Of a DNA stretch of 58,184 nt, positions 44,519-53,658 are shown piece by piece (the first letter of the stretch is position 1; every line of letters begins with the position of its first letter). Source of the stretch: an uncultured Lachnospiraceae bacterium (lineage in GTDB: Bacteria > Bacillota > Clostridia > Lachnospirales > Lachnospiraceae); the NCBI GenBank assembly GCA_910586715.1, contig CAJUJG010000017.1, forward strand, positions 1 to 58,184, in the 5' to 3' direction. Under the pieces are notes generated by a model. That model was given only the letters and a program-made list of their open reading frames with translations. It searched no databases and was not told where the DNA came from. A program made the position numbers and the translations under genes.

Positions 44519-45979
44519 ATGTACAGGACAATGTATGATGAAACGATAGATACACGGTTGGAAGAAACGGGACTCAAGGAGGAGTGCGGCGTTTTCGGCA
44601 TTTATGATTTTGACGGAAACGATGTTGCCTCCACGGTTTACTACGGTCTGTTTGCCCTGCAGCACAGAGGGCAGGAAAGCTGCGGCATTGCCGTGAGTGA
44701 AACAAACGGTCCCAAGGGAAAGGTCACGTCCCACAAGGGAATGGGGCTTGTAAATGAAGTGTTTGAGCCGGAGCACTTAGAGCAGATGAAAGGCGACATC
44801 GGCGTAGGACACGTACGGTATTCGACGGCGGGGGCATCCACGCGCGAGAATGCGCAGCCGTTGGTGCTGAATTATGTGAAGGGCACGCTTGCGCTTGCGC
44901 ATAATGGGAATTTGATTAACGCGGTAAAGCTGCGCCATGATTTGGAGTATACGGGGGCAATTTTTCAGACGACCATCGATTCGGAAGTGATTGCATATCA
45001 CATTGCAAGGGAGCGGCTGAATACAAAGACCGTGGAGGAAGCGGTCAACAGGGCGTGTCAGAAGCTTGAGGGCGCGTATTCGCTTGTGGTGATGAGCCCG
45101 CGCAAGCTAATCGGCGCGCGCGACCCGTTTGGATTCAAACCGCTTTGTATTGGAAAGCGGGAAAACAGCTATATTATCACGTCGGAAACGTGTGCCCTTG
45201 ACACGATTGGCGCGGAATTTGTACGTGATGTGCTGCCCGGAGAGACGGTGACGATAACGCCCGACGGCGGTATTGTATCGGACTTGTCACGGGCGCTGCC
45301 AAAGGAGCAGGAGGCGCGGTGTATTTTTGAGTACATCTATTTTGCAAGACCGGACAGTCACATTGACGGTGTGAGCGTGTATGCGTCACGGATACAGGCA
45401 GGGCGGTTTCTTGCGATGGATTCGCCGGTAGAGGCGGATTTGGTGGTGGGTGTGCCCGAGTCTGGAAACGCGGCGGCGCTTGGTTATTCGCTGCAGTCCG
45501 GTATTCCTTACGGGACGGCATTTGTCAAAAACGGCTATGTCGGCAGGACATTTATTAAACCAAAACAGAGCAGCCGGGAATCAAGCGTAAAGGTCAAACT
45601 CAATGTCTTAAAAGAAGCGGTGGACGGAAAGCGTGTGATTATGATAGATGATTCGATTGTGCGCGGAACGACGTCTGACCGGATTGTAAGAATGCTGCGG
45701 GAGGCGGGTGCAAGCCAGGTGCATGTGCGCATCAGCTCGCCGCCGTTTTTGTGGCCGTGCTATTTTGGAACCGATGTTCCGGCACGGGAGCAGCTGATTG
45801 CTTACAACCGCTCGGTTGAGGAAATCCGGGAACTGATTGGTGCAGATTCGCTTGGATATTTGGATATAGGCCGGCTGCGGGGAATGGCAAACGGTCTGCC
45901 AATCTGTACGGGCTGCTTTAACGGGAACTATCCGATTGCGCCGCCGACAGAGGATATACGCGGTAATAGTTCAGATTAG
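44519..45979 (+). CDS. purF: Amidophosphoribosyltransferase
   Basis: This 486-residue enzyme commits PRPP and glutamine to purine synthesis. It carries a 22-residue propeptide, then the nucleophile Cys23 (EECGVFGIYDF). The glutaminase half has LQHRGQES and HNGNLIN. The PRPP loop is VIMIDDSIVRGTTS. Cysteines in RCIFEYIYF, SSPPFLWPCYF and ICTGCFNGNY fit the 4Fe-4S type of Bacillus. It follows purC by 12 bp. A palindromic repeat starts at its stop codon. Confidence 0.97.
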   Translation: MYRTMYDETIDTRLEETGLKEECGVFGIYDFDGNDVASTVYYGLFALQHRGQESCGIAVSETNGPKGKVTSHKGMGLVNEVFEPEHLEQMKGDIGVGHVRYSTAGASTRENAQPLVLNYVKGTLALAHNGNLINAVKLRHDLEYTGAIFQTTIDSEVIAYHIARERLNTKTVEEAVNRACQKLEGAYSLVVMSPRKLIGARDPFGFKPLCIGKRENSYIITSETCALDTIGAEFVRDVLPGETVTITPDGGIVSDLSRALPKEQEARCIFEYIYFARPDSHIDGVSVYASRIQAGRFLAMDSPVEADLVVGVPESGNAAALGYSLQSGIPYGTAFVKNGYVGRTFIKPKQSSRESSVKVKLNVLKEAVDGKRVIMIDDSIVRGTTSDRIVRMLREAGASQVHVRISSPPFLWPCYFGTDVPAREQLIAYNRSVEEIRELIGADSLGYLDIGRLRGMANGLPICTGCFNGNYPIAPPTEDIRGNSSD

Positions 45980-46055
45980 GACTTTGCACTGCGTTGCAAA
46001 GTCCGTAAGAAAACGTAGTGGCTGAAATGCATCAAGCCAAAGGCTGAACTGTTGC
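45979..46055. repeat. Palindromic purine-cluster repeat, copy A (short)
   Basis: GGACTTTGCA-CTGCGT-TGCAAAGTCC is a perfect 10-bp hairpin whose first base lies in the purF stop codon. The following CGTAGTGGC, ATGCATCAAGCCA and GGCTGAACTGTT blocks are shared with 49206-49326. Relative to that copy it lacks the segment between two AAGCC words, as if deleted between them. Confidence 0.75.
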
Positions 46056-46079
46056 TATCCGCGGTCAGTATGAGAAATG

Positions 46080-46093
46080 ATAACATATGTTAT
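46080..46093. promoter_or_regulatory. Perfect palindrome upstream of purB
   Basis: ATAACATATGTTAT is a perfect 14-bp palindrome 20 bp upstream of the purB start codon, between the repeat and the GGAGG ribosome site. It could be an operator or a leader hairpin. Confidence 0.4.
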
Positions 46094-46113
46094 AAAATAG
46101 TGGAGGTTTTAAA

Positions 46114-47565
46114 ATGAGCACAGACAGATACACAAGCCCTCTTTCGGAGCGGTATGCAAGCAAGGAGATGCAGTATATTTTTTCGCAGGACATGAAGTTT
46201 CGGACATGGCGTAAGCTTTGGATTGCGCTTGCGGAAACGGAAATGGAGCTTGGGCTTTCGGAGAACGGAAAGCCCGTGATTACGCAGGAGCAGATTGACG
46301 AGCTTAAAGCACACGCTGAGGATATTAATTATGACGTGGCAAGAGAGCGCGAAAAACTGGTGCGCCATGATGTGATGAGCCATGTGTACGCGTACGGACA
46401 GCAGTGTCCGAAGGCGGCGGGTATTATTCATTTGGGCGCGACTTCGTGTTATGTCGGCGACAACACGGACATTATCGTGATGAATGAGGCGCTTAAACTG
46501 GTGCATAAAAAGCTTGTGAACGTGATTGACGAGCTTGCGAAGTTTGCGGACAAATACAAAAACCTGCCGACGCTTGCGTTTACGCATTTTCAGCCGGCGC
46601 AGCCTACGACGGTGGGAAAGCGCGCGACGCTTTGGATGCAGGAGTTTTTGATGGATTTGGAGGATTTGGAGTACGTTTCGGGTAGTTTAAAGCTGCTTGG
46701 TTCAAAGGGAACGACGGGCACGCAGGCAAGCTTTTTGGAGCTGTTTGACGGCGACAACGAAACGATTGACAAGATAGATCCCATGATTGCGAAAAAAATG
46801 GGCTTTGCGGAGTGTTATGCGGTATCAGGGCAGACGTATTCCAGAAAGGTTGATACGAGGGTGGCAAATATTCTTGCCGGAATTGCGGCAAGCGCCCACA
46901 AGATGTCGAACGACATCCGTCTGCTGCAGCATTTAAAGGAAGTCGAGGAGCCGTTTGAGAAAAATCAGATTGGTTCATCGGCAATGGCATATAAGCGCAA
47001 TCCGATGCGTTCCGAACGCATTGCCTCGCTTTCAAGGTATGTGATGATTGACGCGCTCAATCCGGCAATTACATCGGCGACACAGTGGTTTGAGCGTACG
47101 CTTGACGATTCGGCGAATAAACGTTTGTCTATTCCGGAAGGATTTCTTGCGGTGGACGGCATTTTGGATTTGTGCCTGAACGTCGTGGACGGGCTTGTCG
47201 TGTACGATAAGGTGATTACAAAGCATATGCTTGCGGAGCTGCCGTTTATGGCGACGGAAAACATTATGATGGACGCGGTGAAAAACGGCGGAAACCGTCA
47301 GGAGCTGCATGAGAAAATCCGTACGCTCTCTATGGAGGCAGGAAAGAATGTCAAGGTGGAAGGTAAGGAGAACAATCTTTTGGAGCTGATTGCGGCGGAT
47401 AAAGAGTTTAACCTGACGTTAGAACAGCTTCAGGCGACAATGGAGCCGTCAAAGTATGTGGGACGCGCTCCGGTTCAGGTGGACAAGTTCCTTGCAAAAG
47501 TGGTAAAGCCTGTGCTTGAGGCAAATAAGGCAGAGCTTGGAGTGAAGGCGGAGATAAACGTATAG
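46114..47565 (+). CDS. purB: Adenylosuccinate lyase
   Basis: This 483-residue fumarase-superfamily enzyme acts twice in purine synthesis, on SAICAR and on adenylosuccinate. The signature loop is GSSAMAYKRNPMRSERI. HLGATSCYVGDNTD and THFQPAQPTTVGKR are the other active-site blocks. Length is closer to the animal-like/clostridial form than to the 431-residue Bacillus form. GGAGG precedes the ATG by 8 bases. Large palindromic segments lie on both sides. Confidence 0.97.
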   Translation: MSTDRYTSPLSERYASKEMQYIFSQDMKFRTWRKLWIALAETEMELGLSENGKPVITQEQIDELKAHAEDINYDVAREREKLVRHDVMSHVYAYGQQCPKAAGIIHLGATSCYVGDNTDIIVMNEALKLVHKKLVNVIDELAKFADKYKNLPTLAFTHFQPAQPTTVGKRATLWMQEFLMDLEDLEYVSGSLKLLGSKGTTGTQASFLELFDGDNETIDKIDPMIAKKMGFAECYAVSGQTYSRKVDTRVANILAGIAASAHKMSNDIRLLQHLKEVEEPFEKNQIGSSAMAYKRNPMRSERIASLSRYVMIDALNPAITSATQWFERTLDDSANKRLSIPEGFLAVDGILDLCLNVVDGLVVYDKVITKHMLAELPFMATENIMMDAVKNGGNRQELHEKIRTLSMEAGKNVKVEGKENNLLELIAADKEFNLTLEQLQATMEPSKYVGRAPVQVDKFLAKVVKPVLEANKAELGVKAEINV

Positions 47566-47577
47566 TCATGTGGCTCA

Positions 47578-47636
47578 CAGCTTGCGAATTTGTGTCATTG
47601 CACAAATTTGCCGCATGAAAAATTCATTTTTCATGC
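47578..47636. repeat. Two strong hairpins between purB and purA
   Basis: GCGAATTTGTG...CACAAATTTGC (about 47584-47611) and GCATGAAAAATTCATTTTTCATGC (47613-47636) are back-to-back palindromes with no T tract after the second. They may terminate purB or mark a palindromic insertion; no match to the neighbouring repeat family is seen. Confidence 0.6.
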
Positions 47637-47721
47637 TCTTTACTAAAGTGAAAAAACGGTGTATGATTATAGACGGCGTGGAAACGCGGATTAACGATGG
47701 TTAAGAACTGGAGGGTTTTGA

Positions 47722-49011
47722 ATGGTAAAGGCAGTAGTAGGAGCAAACTGGGGCGATGAGGGAAAAGGCAAGATTACGGATATGCTTGCACAGGAAGCAG
47801 ACATTATCATCCGTTTTCAGGGCGGTGCAAATGCAGGTCACACAATCGTAAACAACTACGGGAAATTTGCACTCCACACACTTCCGTCCGGCGTATTTTA
47901 CAATCACACAACCAGTATTATCGGAAACGGTGTTGCATTGAACATTCCTATTTTAATGGAAGAGATTAAATCCATTACGGACAGGGATGTGCCTATGCCC
48001 AAAATTTTGGTTTCGGACAGGGCGCAGATTGTGATGCCTTACCATATTCTGTTTGACCAGTATGAGGAGGAGCGTCTTGGCGGAAAGTCGTTTGGTTCGA
48101 CAAAGTCGGGCATTGCACCTTTTTATTCGGATAAATATGCAAAAATCGGATTTCAGGTCAGTGAACTGTTTGACGAGACGCTTTTAAAGGAAAAAATTGA
48201 GCGGGTTGTGGAGCAGAAGAATGTCATTTTGGAGCATCTGTATCACAAGCCGGCAATTGACGCAAAGGAGCTGTTTGAAACGCTGATCGGATACAGGGAT
48301 TTGATTGCCCCGTTTGTATGTGATGTTTCGGCATATCTTGACGAGGCGATTCAGGCAGGAAAGAATATTCTTTTGGAGGGGCAGCTTGGCACGTTAAAGG
48401 ACCCTGACCACGGCATTTACCCGATGGTAACGTCGTCCTCAACGCTTGCGGCATACGGCGCAATCGGCGCGGGCATTCCGCCCTATGAAATCAAGAAAAT
48501 TTACACGGTCTGCAAGGCATATTCGTCGGCAGTCGGTGCGGGCGCGTTTGTTTCGGAAATTTTCGGAGAAGAGGCGGATGAGCTTAGAAGACGCGGAGGC
48601 GACGGCGGAGAGTACGGCGCAACGACCGGACGTCCAAGACGTATGGGCTGGTTTGACTGCGTGGCGTCAAAATACGGCTGCCGCCTGCAGGGAACAACGG
48701 ACGTGTGCTTTACGGTGCTTGACGTGTTAGGGTATCTTGACGAAATTCCCGTATGTACGGGATATGAGATTGACGGCGAGGTGACGACGCAGTTTCCCGT
48801 TACGGCAAAGCTTTCCAAGGCAAAGCCTGTGCTGACAACGCTTCCGGGCTGGAAATGCGACATCAGGGGAATTAAAAAGTACGACGAGCTGCCGGAAAAC
48901 TGCCGCAAGTATGTGGAGTTTATCGAGGAGCAGATAGGGTATCCGATTACGCTTGTGAGCAACGGTCCCGCGCGCGAGGACATTATCTATCGGGAAAGTC
49001 CATATACGTAA
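47722..49011 (+). CDS. purA: Adenylosuccinate synthetase
   Basis: This 429-residue GTP-dependent enzyme makes adenylosuccinate from IMP and aspartate. GANWGDEGKGK (residues 7-17) is the P-loop-like motif with catalytic Asp12, and GGANAGHTIV holds the catalytic His. QGTTDVCFTVLDVLGY and GPAREDII are family blocks. With purB it completes IMP to AMP conversion. GGAGGG precedes the ATG. The palindromic region downstream overlaps its last codons. Confidence 0.97.
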   Translation: MVKAVVGANWGDEGKGKITDMLAQEADIIIRFQGGANAGHTIVNNYGKFALHTLPSGVFYNHTTSIIGNGVALNIPILMEEIKSITDRDVPMPKILVSDRAQIVMPYHILFDQYEEERLGGKSFGSTKSGIAPFYSDKYAKIGFQVSELFDETLLKEKIERVVEQKNVILEHLYHKPAIDAKELFETLIGYRDLIAPFVCDVSAYLDEAIQAGKNILLEGQLGTLKDPDHGIYPMVTSSSTLAAYGAIGAGIPPYEIKKIYTVCKAYSSAVGAGAFVSEIFGEEADELRRRGGDGGEYGATTGRPRRMGWFDCVASKYGCRLQGTTDVCFTVLDVLGYLDEIPVCTGYEIDGEVTTQFPVTAKLSKAKPVLTTLPGWKCDIRGIKKYDELPENCRKYVEFIEEQIGYPITLVSNGPAREDIIYRESPYT

Positions 49012-49182
49012 TGGTTCAGCCATTCATAAGTTGTCGGTTTGTACAATTTGACCAGTTATTCAGGCTGTTTCCGGCAACTTATTTCATGTCGGGCGTCCGC
49101 CCTATAAAATTGAATATCCAAACTGCCTTATGTGAGCAAGCTCCCAACGCCATTTTGTATATTCGATTTTGCATGGCTGAAC
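49003..49182. repeat. Palindromic unit C downstream of purA
   Basis: GTTCAGCCAT (49014-49023) and ATGGCTGAAC (49173-49182) bracket the unit. Inside lie ATAAGTTGTCGG/CCGGCAACTTAT, GGGCGTCCGCCC and AAAATTGAATATCCAAA/TTTGTATATTCGATTTT. Its left end TATACGTAATGGTTCAGCCA, within the purA 3' end, is repeated with three changes at 49185. The short ORF across it is not credible as a gene. Confidence 0.65.
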
Positions 49183-49184
49183 TG

Positions 49185-49326
49185 TATACGTAACAGTTTA
49201 GCCACGGACTATGCACTGGCTGCAAAGTCCGTGAAATAGCGTAGTGGCAGAGATGCATCAAGCCACCACGAAGTGGTTTTGCATGGCTTGATGCCTGTAA
49301 CAGGAAGCCGAAGGCTGAACTGTTAC
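49185..49326. repeat. Palindromic purine-cluster repeat, copy B (long)
   Basis: GTAACAGTTTAGCC (49190-49203) pairs with GGCTGAACTGTTAC (49313-49326), one G-U. Inside, GGACTATGCA/TGCAAAGTCC (49206-49230) matches copy A. A long hairpin GCATCAAGCCA (49255-49265)/TGGCTTGATGC (49284-49294) holds CCACGAAGTGG. This and unit C fill most of the purA-bmpA gap. Confidence 0.75.
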
Positions 49327-49355
49327 CTGTGTACACGTTAAAAAAATAACGGTTA

Positions 49356-49384
49356 TTGCTATTTTTTGTCGAATATGATATAGT
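49356..49384 (+). promoter_or_regulatory. Sigma-A-type promoter of the BMP transporter operon
   Basis: TTGCTA (49356-49361) and TATAGT (49379-49384) are 17 bp apart. The leader to the lipoprotein start is about 120 nt. I see no purine riboswitch core in it. Confidence 0.5.
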
Positions 49385-49510
49385 GAGGTGGTAATTGGTC
49401 TTTTGCCGTGCACTATGCCGGTAAAAAGCTATGATGTTACAATGAGGAGAACAGCATATTTGTGTAAAAACATGAATTTGCAGACCTTGTTAAGAATGGA
49501 GGATTTATTT

Positions 49511-50716
49511 ATGAAGAAGAAAGTATTGTCACTTGTATTGGCATCTGCTATGGTTGTTTCTTTAGCAGGATGCGGCAATTCATCAAATGATGCGCCTGCA
49601 AACGACGCACCGGCAGCAGCGCCTGCAGAAACACAGGCAGCGCCCGCGGAAACACAGGCGCCTGCGGAAACAGCAGCGCCCGCAGAGACACAGGCACCTG
49701 CGGATACGACAGTAGCAGACGGAAAAATCGCGCTTGTTACGGATGTCGGAACGATTGACGACGAGTCATTCAACCAGGCAACATGGGAAGGCGTAGTGCA
49801 GTTTGGCGATGCAAACGGTGTTGAGTATACTTATTATCAGCCGACAGAGGACAGCACGGAAGAGCGTATCAATCAGATTGACCTTGCAGTTGCAGAGGGC
49901 GCAACGGTTGTTGTACTTCCTGGCTACTTATTCGGTGAAACACTTTCAGAGGTTCAGACAACATATCCTGACGTAAACTTTATCGCAGTTGACGTTTCCG
50001 AGGGCGATATGACGGCTCCGATTGAGTCAAACGCTTATGCTTGTACCTTCAGCGAGGAGCAGGCAGGTTATCTTGCAGGTTATGCGGCAGTAAAGGACGG
50101 CTACACAAAGCTTGGCTTCCTTGGCGGTATGGCAGTGCCCGCCGTTATCCGTTACGGCTACGGTTATGTTCAGGGTATTGACGCGGCGGCACAGGAGCTT
50201 GGCGTTGATGTAGAAGTGAAGTATACATACGGCGGACAGTTCTACGGTGATGCAAACATCACGGCAAAGATGGAGAGCTGGTACTCAGAGGGTACGGAAA
50301 TCGTATTTGCATGCGGCGGCGGTATCTACACATCCGCACTTGAGGCAGCATTGAACTATGACGGCATGATTATCGGCGTTGACGTTGACCAGCGTTCCGT
50401 AGGCGAGGGCAATGATTACAACCCTGTACTTACTTCTGCAATGAAGGGTCTTACGGCAACGGTTGTAGACAAGCTGGAAGGCTGCTTTGCAGGAAACTGG
50501 GACAGCTTTGGCGGACAGGTAGAGAACCTTGGTCTTGCAGACGGCGATTATCTTGGTCTTCCGACAGATGGCGATTCATGGGCATTTGAGACCTTTACAC
50601 AGGATGAGTATGCAGAGCTTCTTGCAGGAATTAAGGACGGTTCTATCACAATTTCCAATGATACAGAGACACAGCCGGAAGTTAGCGAGGGCGTTACGGT
50701 TTCTTATATTGACTAA
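49511..50716 (+). CDS. BMP-family nucleoside-binding lipoprotein
   Basis: This protein of 401 residues has a lipoprotein signal peptide with lipobox LAGC (lipidated Cys21). A low-complexity Ala/Pro/Glu/Thr linker (about 22-62) of repeated APAETQ units precedes a BMP/Med periplasmic-binding fold. The latter starts KIALVTDVGTIDDESFNQATW, in segments, with GFLGGMAVPAVIRYGYGY and FACGGGIYTSALEAA typical of purine-nucleoside binders. The start at 49511 has GGAGG 7 bases upstream; a longer in-frame ORF would hide the signal peptide. It leads a four-gene ABC importer beside purine genes, which supports nucleoside salvage. Confidence 0.92.
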   Translation: MKKKVLSLVLASAMVVSLAGCGNSSNDAPANDAPAAAPAETQAAPAETQAPAETAAPAETQAPADTTVADGKIALVTDVGTIDDESFNQATWEGVVQFGDANGVEYTYYQPTEDSTEERINQIDLAVAEGATVVVLPGYLFGETLSEVQTTYPDVNFIAVDVSEGDMTAPIESNAYACTFSEEQAGYLAGYAAVKDGYTKLGFLGGMAVPAVIRYGYGYVQGIDAAAQELGVDVEVKYTYGGQFYGDANITAKMESWYSEGTEIVFACGGGIYTSALEAALNYDGMIIGVDVDQRSVGEGNDYNPVLTSAMKGLTATVVDKLEGCFAGNWDSFGGQVENLGLADGDYLGLPTDGDSWAFETFTQDEYAELLAGIKDGSITISNDTETQPEVSEGVTVSYID

Positions 50717-50773
50717 TAATGATTGACGAGTCAAGATTGACTTATTCTTAAAAAAATATTAAAATAGTGATAG

Positions 50774-50806
50774 AGGGGAAAGGCATTTTACCTTTCCCCT
50801 TTTTTT
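50774..50806 (+). terminator. Intercistronic terminator/attenuator behind the lipoprotein gene
   Basis: AGGGGAAAGG and CCTTTCCCCT form a perfect 10-bp stem around CATTTTA, followed by TTTTTTT. It probably lets most transcripts stop after the binding protein, so the lipoprotein is made in excess over the ATPase and permeases. Three TTTCTACAnA words follow at 50804-50837. Confidence 0.85.
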
Positions 50807-50889
50807 CTACAAAATTTCTACAGATTTTCTACAAATTGAAAAGCAACAGCGGAAACCGGTTGTACTTAATTGAGAAAGGTTTGGTCGAT

Positions 50890-52437
50890 ATGGGAAAGAA
50901 TGATTACATTATCGAGATGTTGAACATCACAAAGGAATTTCCCGGCATTAAGGCGAATGACAATGTTACCCTCCAATTAAAAAAGGGTGAGATTCATGCG
51001 CTTTTGGGTGAGAACGGTGCGGGAAAGTCGACCCTGATGAGTATTCTCTTCGGGTTGTATCAGCCTACAAGCGGCGTGATTAAGAAAAATGGCAAGGAAG
51101 TAAAAATCAATAACCCGAATGACGCAAATGCCCTGAACATCGGCATGGTGCATCAGCATTTTAAATTGGTGGAGTGTTTTTCCGTGCTGGACAATATTAT
51201 CCTTGGCGTTGAGCCGACAAAAGGGCTGTTCCTCAGCAAAAAGGGCGCACGGGAAAAGGTGGTGGCTCTAAGTGACAAATACGGGCTGAAGGTTGACCCC
51301 GATGCCTTGATTTCCGATATTACGGTCGGAATGCAGCAGCGTACGGAAATCTTAAAGATGCTCTACCGCGATAATGAAATCCTGATTTTCGACGAGCCGA
51401 CGGCGGTGCTGACGCCGCAGGAGATTGAGGAACTGATGAAGATTATGAAAAACCTTGCAAAAGAGGGAAAATCCATTCTCTTTATCACGCATAAGCTCAA
51501 CGAGATTATGGAGACTGCTGACCGCTGTACCATTTTACGAAAAGGCAAATATATCGGGACGGTTGACATTAAAGACACCACAAAGGAAGAACTTTCCAAA
51601 ATGATGGTGGGCAGAAACGTCAATTTTAAGGTGGACAAGCAGCCTGCAAAGCCCACGGAAACCGTCTTGAAAATTGAACATATGACGGTGCCGAGCAAGA
51701 TGCATAAAAACAACGCGGTGAAAAACGTTTCTTTTAATGTCAGACGCGGTGAGATTGTCTGCATTGCGGGGATTGACGGCAACGGACAGACGGAGTTTGT
51801 ACACGCATTGACCGGACTGGAGAAAATGACGGAGGGCAAAATCCTCTTTGACGGAAAAGACATCACAAACGCAAGCATCAGGGAGCGTTCGAAAGACGGC
51901 ATCAGCCATATTCCGGAGGACCGCCATAAGCATGGTCTTGTTTTGGACTATACATTAGAGCAGAACATGGTGCTTCAGCGGTACTGGGATACGGAATTTC
52001 AAAAGGGCGGTTTTATCAGGCAGGGCGCCGTGCGGGCGTTTGCCGAGCGGTTAATCAATCAGTATGACGTGCGCAGCGGACAGGGACCGGTTACGGTCGC
52101 GCGCAGCATGTCGGGCGGCAATCAGCAGAAGGCGATTATTGCCCGTGAGATTGATAAAAATCCGGATTTGCTTGTGGCGGTGCAGCCGACAAGAGGATTG
52201 GATGTTGGCGCGATTGAGTATATCCACAGCCAGCTTGTGGCGCAGCGTGACAAGGGGAAAGCGGTGCTTTTGGTATCCTTGGAGCTTGACGAGGTGATGA
52301 ATGTTTCCGACCGCATTCTTGTCATGTACGAGGGCGAAATCGTGGGACAATTGTATCCGGACAAGACGACGGTCGAGGAGCTTGGACTTTATATGGCAGG
52401 CGCGAAAAAAGACGATGTGCCGGCTGAGTTAAACTAA
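50890..52437 (+). CDS. Nucleoside ABC transporter ATP-binding protein (double domain)
   Basis: This 515-residue protein has two fused ABC domains. The first has Walker A GENGAGKST, signature ITVGMQQ and Walker B ILIFDEPTAV. The second has the degenerate Walker A GIDGNGQTE, signature MSGGNQQ and VAVQPTRGLDV. One active and one degenerate site is normal for the BMP/simple-sugar (YufO/RbsA-like) class. AAAGG lies about 11 bases before the ATG at 50890; a longer in-frame ORF begins within the terminator and is rejected. Confidence 0.93.
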   Translation: MGKNDYIIEMLNITKEFPGIKANDNVTLQLKKGEIHALLGENGAGKSTLMSILFGLYQPTSGVIKKNGKEVKINNPNDANALNIGMVHQHFKLVECFSVLDNIILGVEPTKGLFLSKKGAREKVVALSDKYGLKVDPDALISDITVGMQQRTEILKMLYRDNEILIFDEPTAVLTPQEIEELMKIMKNLAKEGKSILFITHKLNEIMETADRCTILRKGKYIGTVDIKDTTKEELSKMMVGRNVNFKVDKQPAKPTETVLKIEHMTVPSKMHKNNAVKNVSFNVRRGEIVCIAGIDGNGQTEFVHALTGLEKMTEGKILFDGKDITNASIRERSKDGISHIPEDRHKHGLVLDYTLEQNMVLQRYWDTEFQKGGFIRQGAVRAFAERLINQYDVRSGQGPVTVARSMSGGNQQKAIIAREIDKNPDLLVAVQPTRGLDVGAIEYIHSQLVAQRDKGKAVLLVSLELDEVMNVSDRILVMYEGEIVGQLYPDKTTVEELGLYMAGAKKDDVPAELN

Positions 52438-52455
52438 GGAAAAGAGGTGATGCGT

Positions 52456-53658
52456 GTGAATAAGAAAAAAGTAAATTTTTCCTCGAAAAAAGTAGATTCT
52501 TCCTCGAAAAACGTGAATTTCTCATCAGGCTTGATGTCCGTTTTGGCATCGCTGATTTGTATTGCGGTCGGTCTTCTTGTCGGACTGCTGATTCTGTATT
52601 GTATTAACGCGGAACAGGCAATTGACGGTTTTACGCGAATTGTAAAAGGCGGATTTTTCATGATGCCCAAGGGGCTTGGAAGCGTGCTTGCACAGACTGC
52701 GCCGCTGATTATGACGGGGCTTTCGGTGGCGTTTGCCTTTAAGACGGGACTGTTTAACATCGGTGCGGCAGGGCAGTATACGCTCGGCGCGCTTGGTGCG
52801 CTGTATTTTGCGCTTGTGCTGCATGCGCCCTGGTGGGTGTGTCTTCTTGCGGCAATGCTTTTTGGTGCGGTGTGGGGCGCGATACCGGGACTGTTTAAGG
52901 CATATTTTAACGTGAACGAAGTTATCACGGCGATTATGTTTAACTGGATCGGGCTTTATGCGGTCAACGAGATTATTTACAAGGGCGTTATCGGCAGCAT
53001 GTATGACTTAAAGACCACGAAAACCTTCACGGTACGAGGCGTATCGCCGCAGTCCGTAATACCGGATTTGGGGTTAAACGGGATTTTTAAGACAAAATCG
53101 ACGACGATTGCGATATTTATTGCAATTATTATCGCGATTATCATGTATATCGTGATTAACAAGACGACCTTCGGCTATGAGCTCAAGGCCTGCGGACACA
53201 ATAAGGACGCGGCAAAGTATGCAGGCATTAATGATAAGAAAAACATCGTGCTTTCCATGACGATTGCGGGTGCGCTTTCGGGGATTGGCGCGGGGCTGTA
53301 TTATCTTTCCGGTGTGGCGGAGTGGAACCCGCAGGTCAGTACGGCGCTTCCTACAATGGGCTTTAATGGTATTCCCGTAGCGCTCCTTGCGCTCAGCAAC
53401 CCGATCGGCGTGATTTTTGCGGCGCTGTTTGTATCCCACATTACCGTGGGCGGCGGGTATTTGCCGACAAAGTATTTCCAGCCGGAAATCGCAGATGTGA
53501 TTATTGCGGTCATTATTTACCTTTGCGCGTTTGTCATGCTGTTTAAGGGATTTGTGATGAATTTGATTGCGTCGAAGAAGAAAGACGCGTCGGATGCAAA
53601 TGCCGGGACGGTATCGAAAACAGATGCGAACGGAAAAGGAAAGGGGGCGGATGCATAA
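52456..53658 (+). CDS. Nucleoside ABC transporter permease 1
   Basis: This protein of about 400 residues is a BPD-type permease (YufP-like) with eight to ten helices. Blocks include TAPLIMTGLSVAFAFKTGLFNIG and YELKACGHNKDAAKYAGIN, in segments. The N terminus holds three copies of a seven-residue unit (KKVNFSS, KKVDSSS, KNVNFSS) encoded by 21-bp tandem repeats. The GTG at 52456 is chosen because GAGG lies 8 bases upstream; ATG 52450 and GTG 52447 overlap or abut that site. The stop overlaps the next start (TAATG). Confidence 0.88.
   Translation: MNKKKVNFSSKKVDSSSKNVNFSSGLMSVLASLICIAVGLLVGLLILYCINAEQAIDGFTRIVKGGFFMMPKGLGSVLAQTAPLIMTGLSVAFAFKTGLFNIGAAGQYTLGALGALYFALVLHAPWWVCLLAAMLFGAVWGAIPGLFKAYFNVNEVITAIMFNWIGLYAVNEIIYKGVIGSMYDLKTTKTFTVRGVSPQSVIPDLGLNGIFKTKSTTIAIFIAIIIAIIMYIVINKTTFGYELKACGHNKDAAKYAGINDKKNIVLSMTIAGALSGIGAGLYYLSGVAEWNPQVSTALPTMGFNGIPVALLALSNPIGVIFAALFVSHITVGGGYLPTKYFQPEIADVIIAVIIYLCAFVMLFKGFVMNLIASKKKDASDANAGTVSKTDANGKGKGADA
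52465..52527 (+). repeat. Three 21-bp tandem repeats in the permease 5' end
   Basis: Three successive 21-bp units of the form AAAAAAGTAnATTnTTCCTCG encode the heptapeptide KKVNFSS and variants. The third is the most diverged. Confidence 0.7.

Noticed and set aside
49011..49193. 60-codon ORF downstream of purA
   Set aside because: It lies wholly inside palindromic unit C, has no ribosome site and no recognisable protein features.
49331..49510. Purine riboswitch upstream of the nucleoside transporter
   Set aside because: No purine aptamer core or paired loop elements are visible; only a promoter and an unstructured leader.
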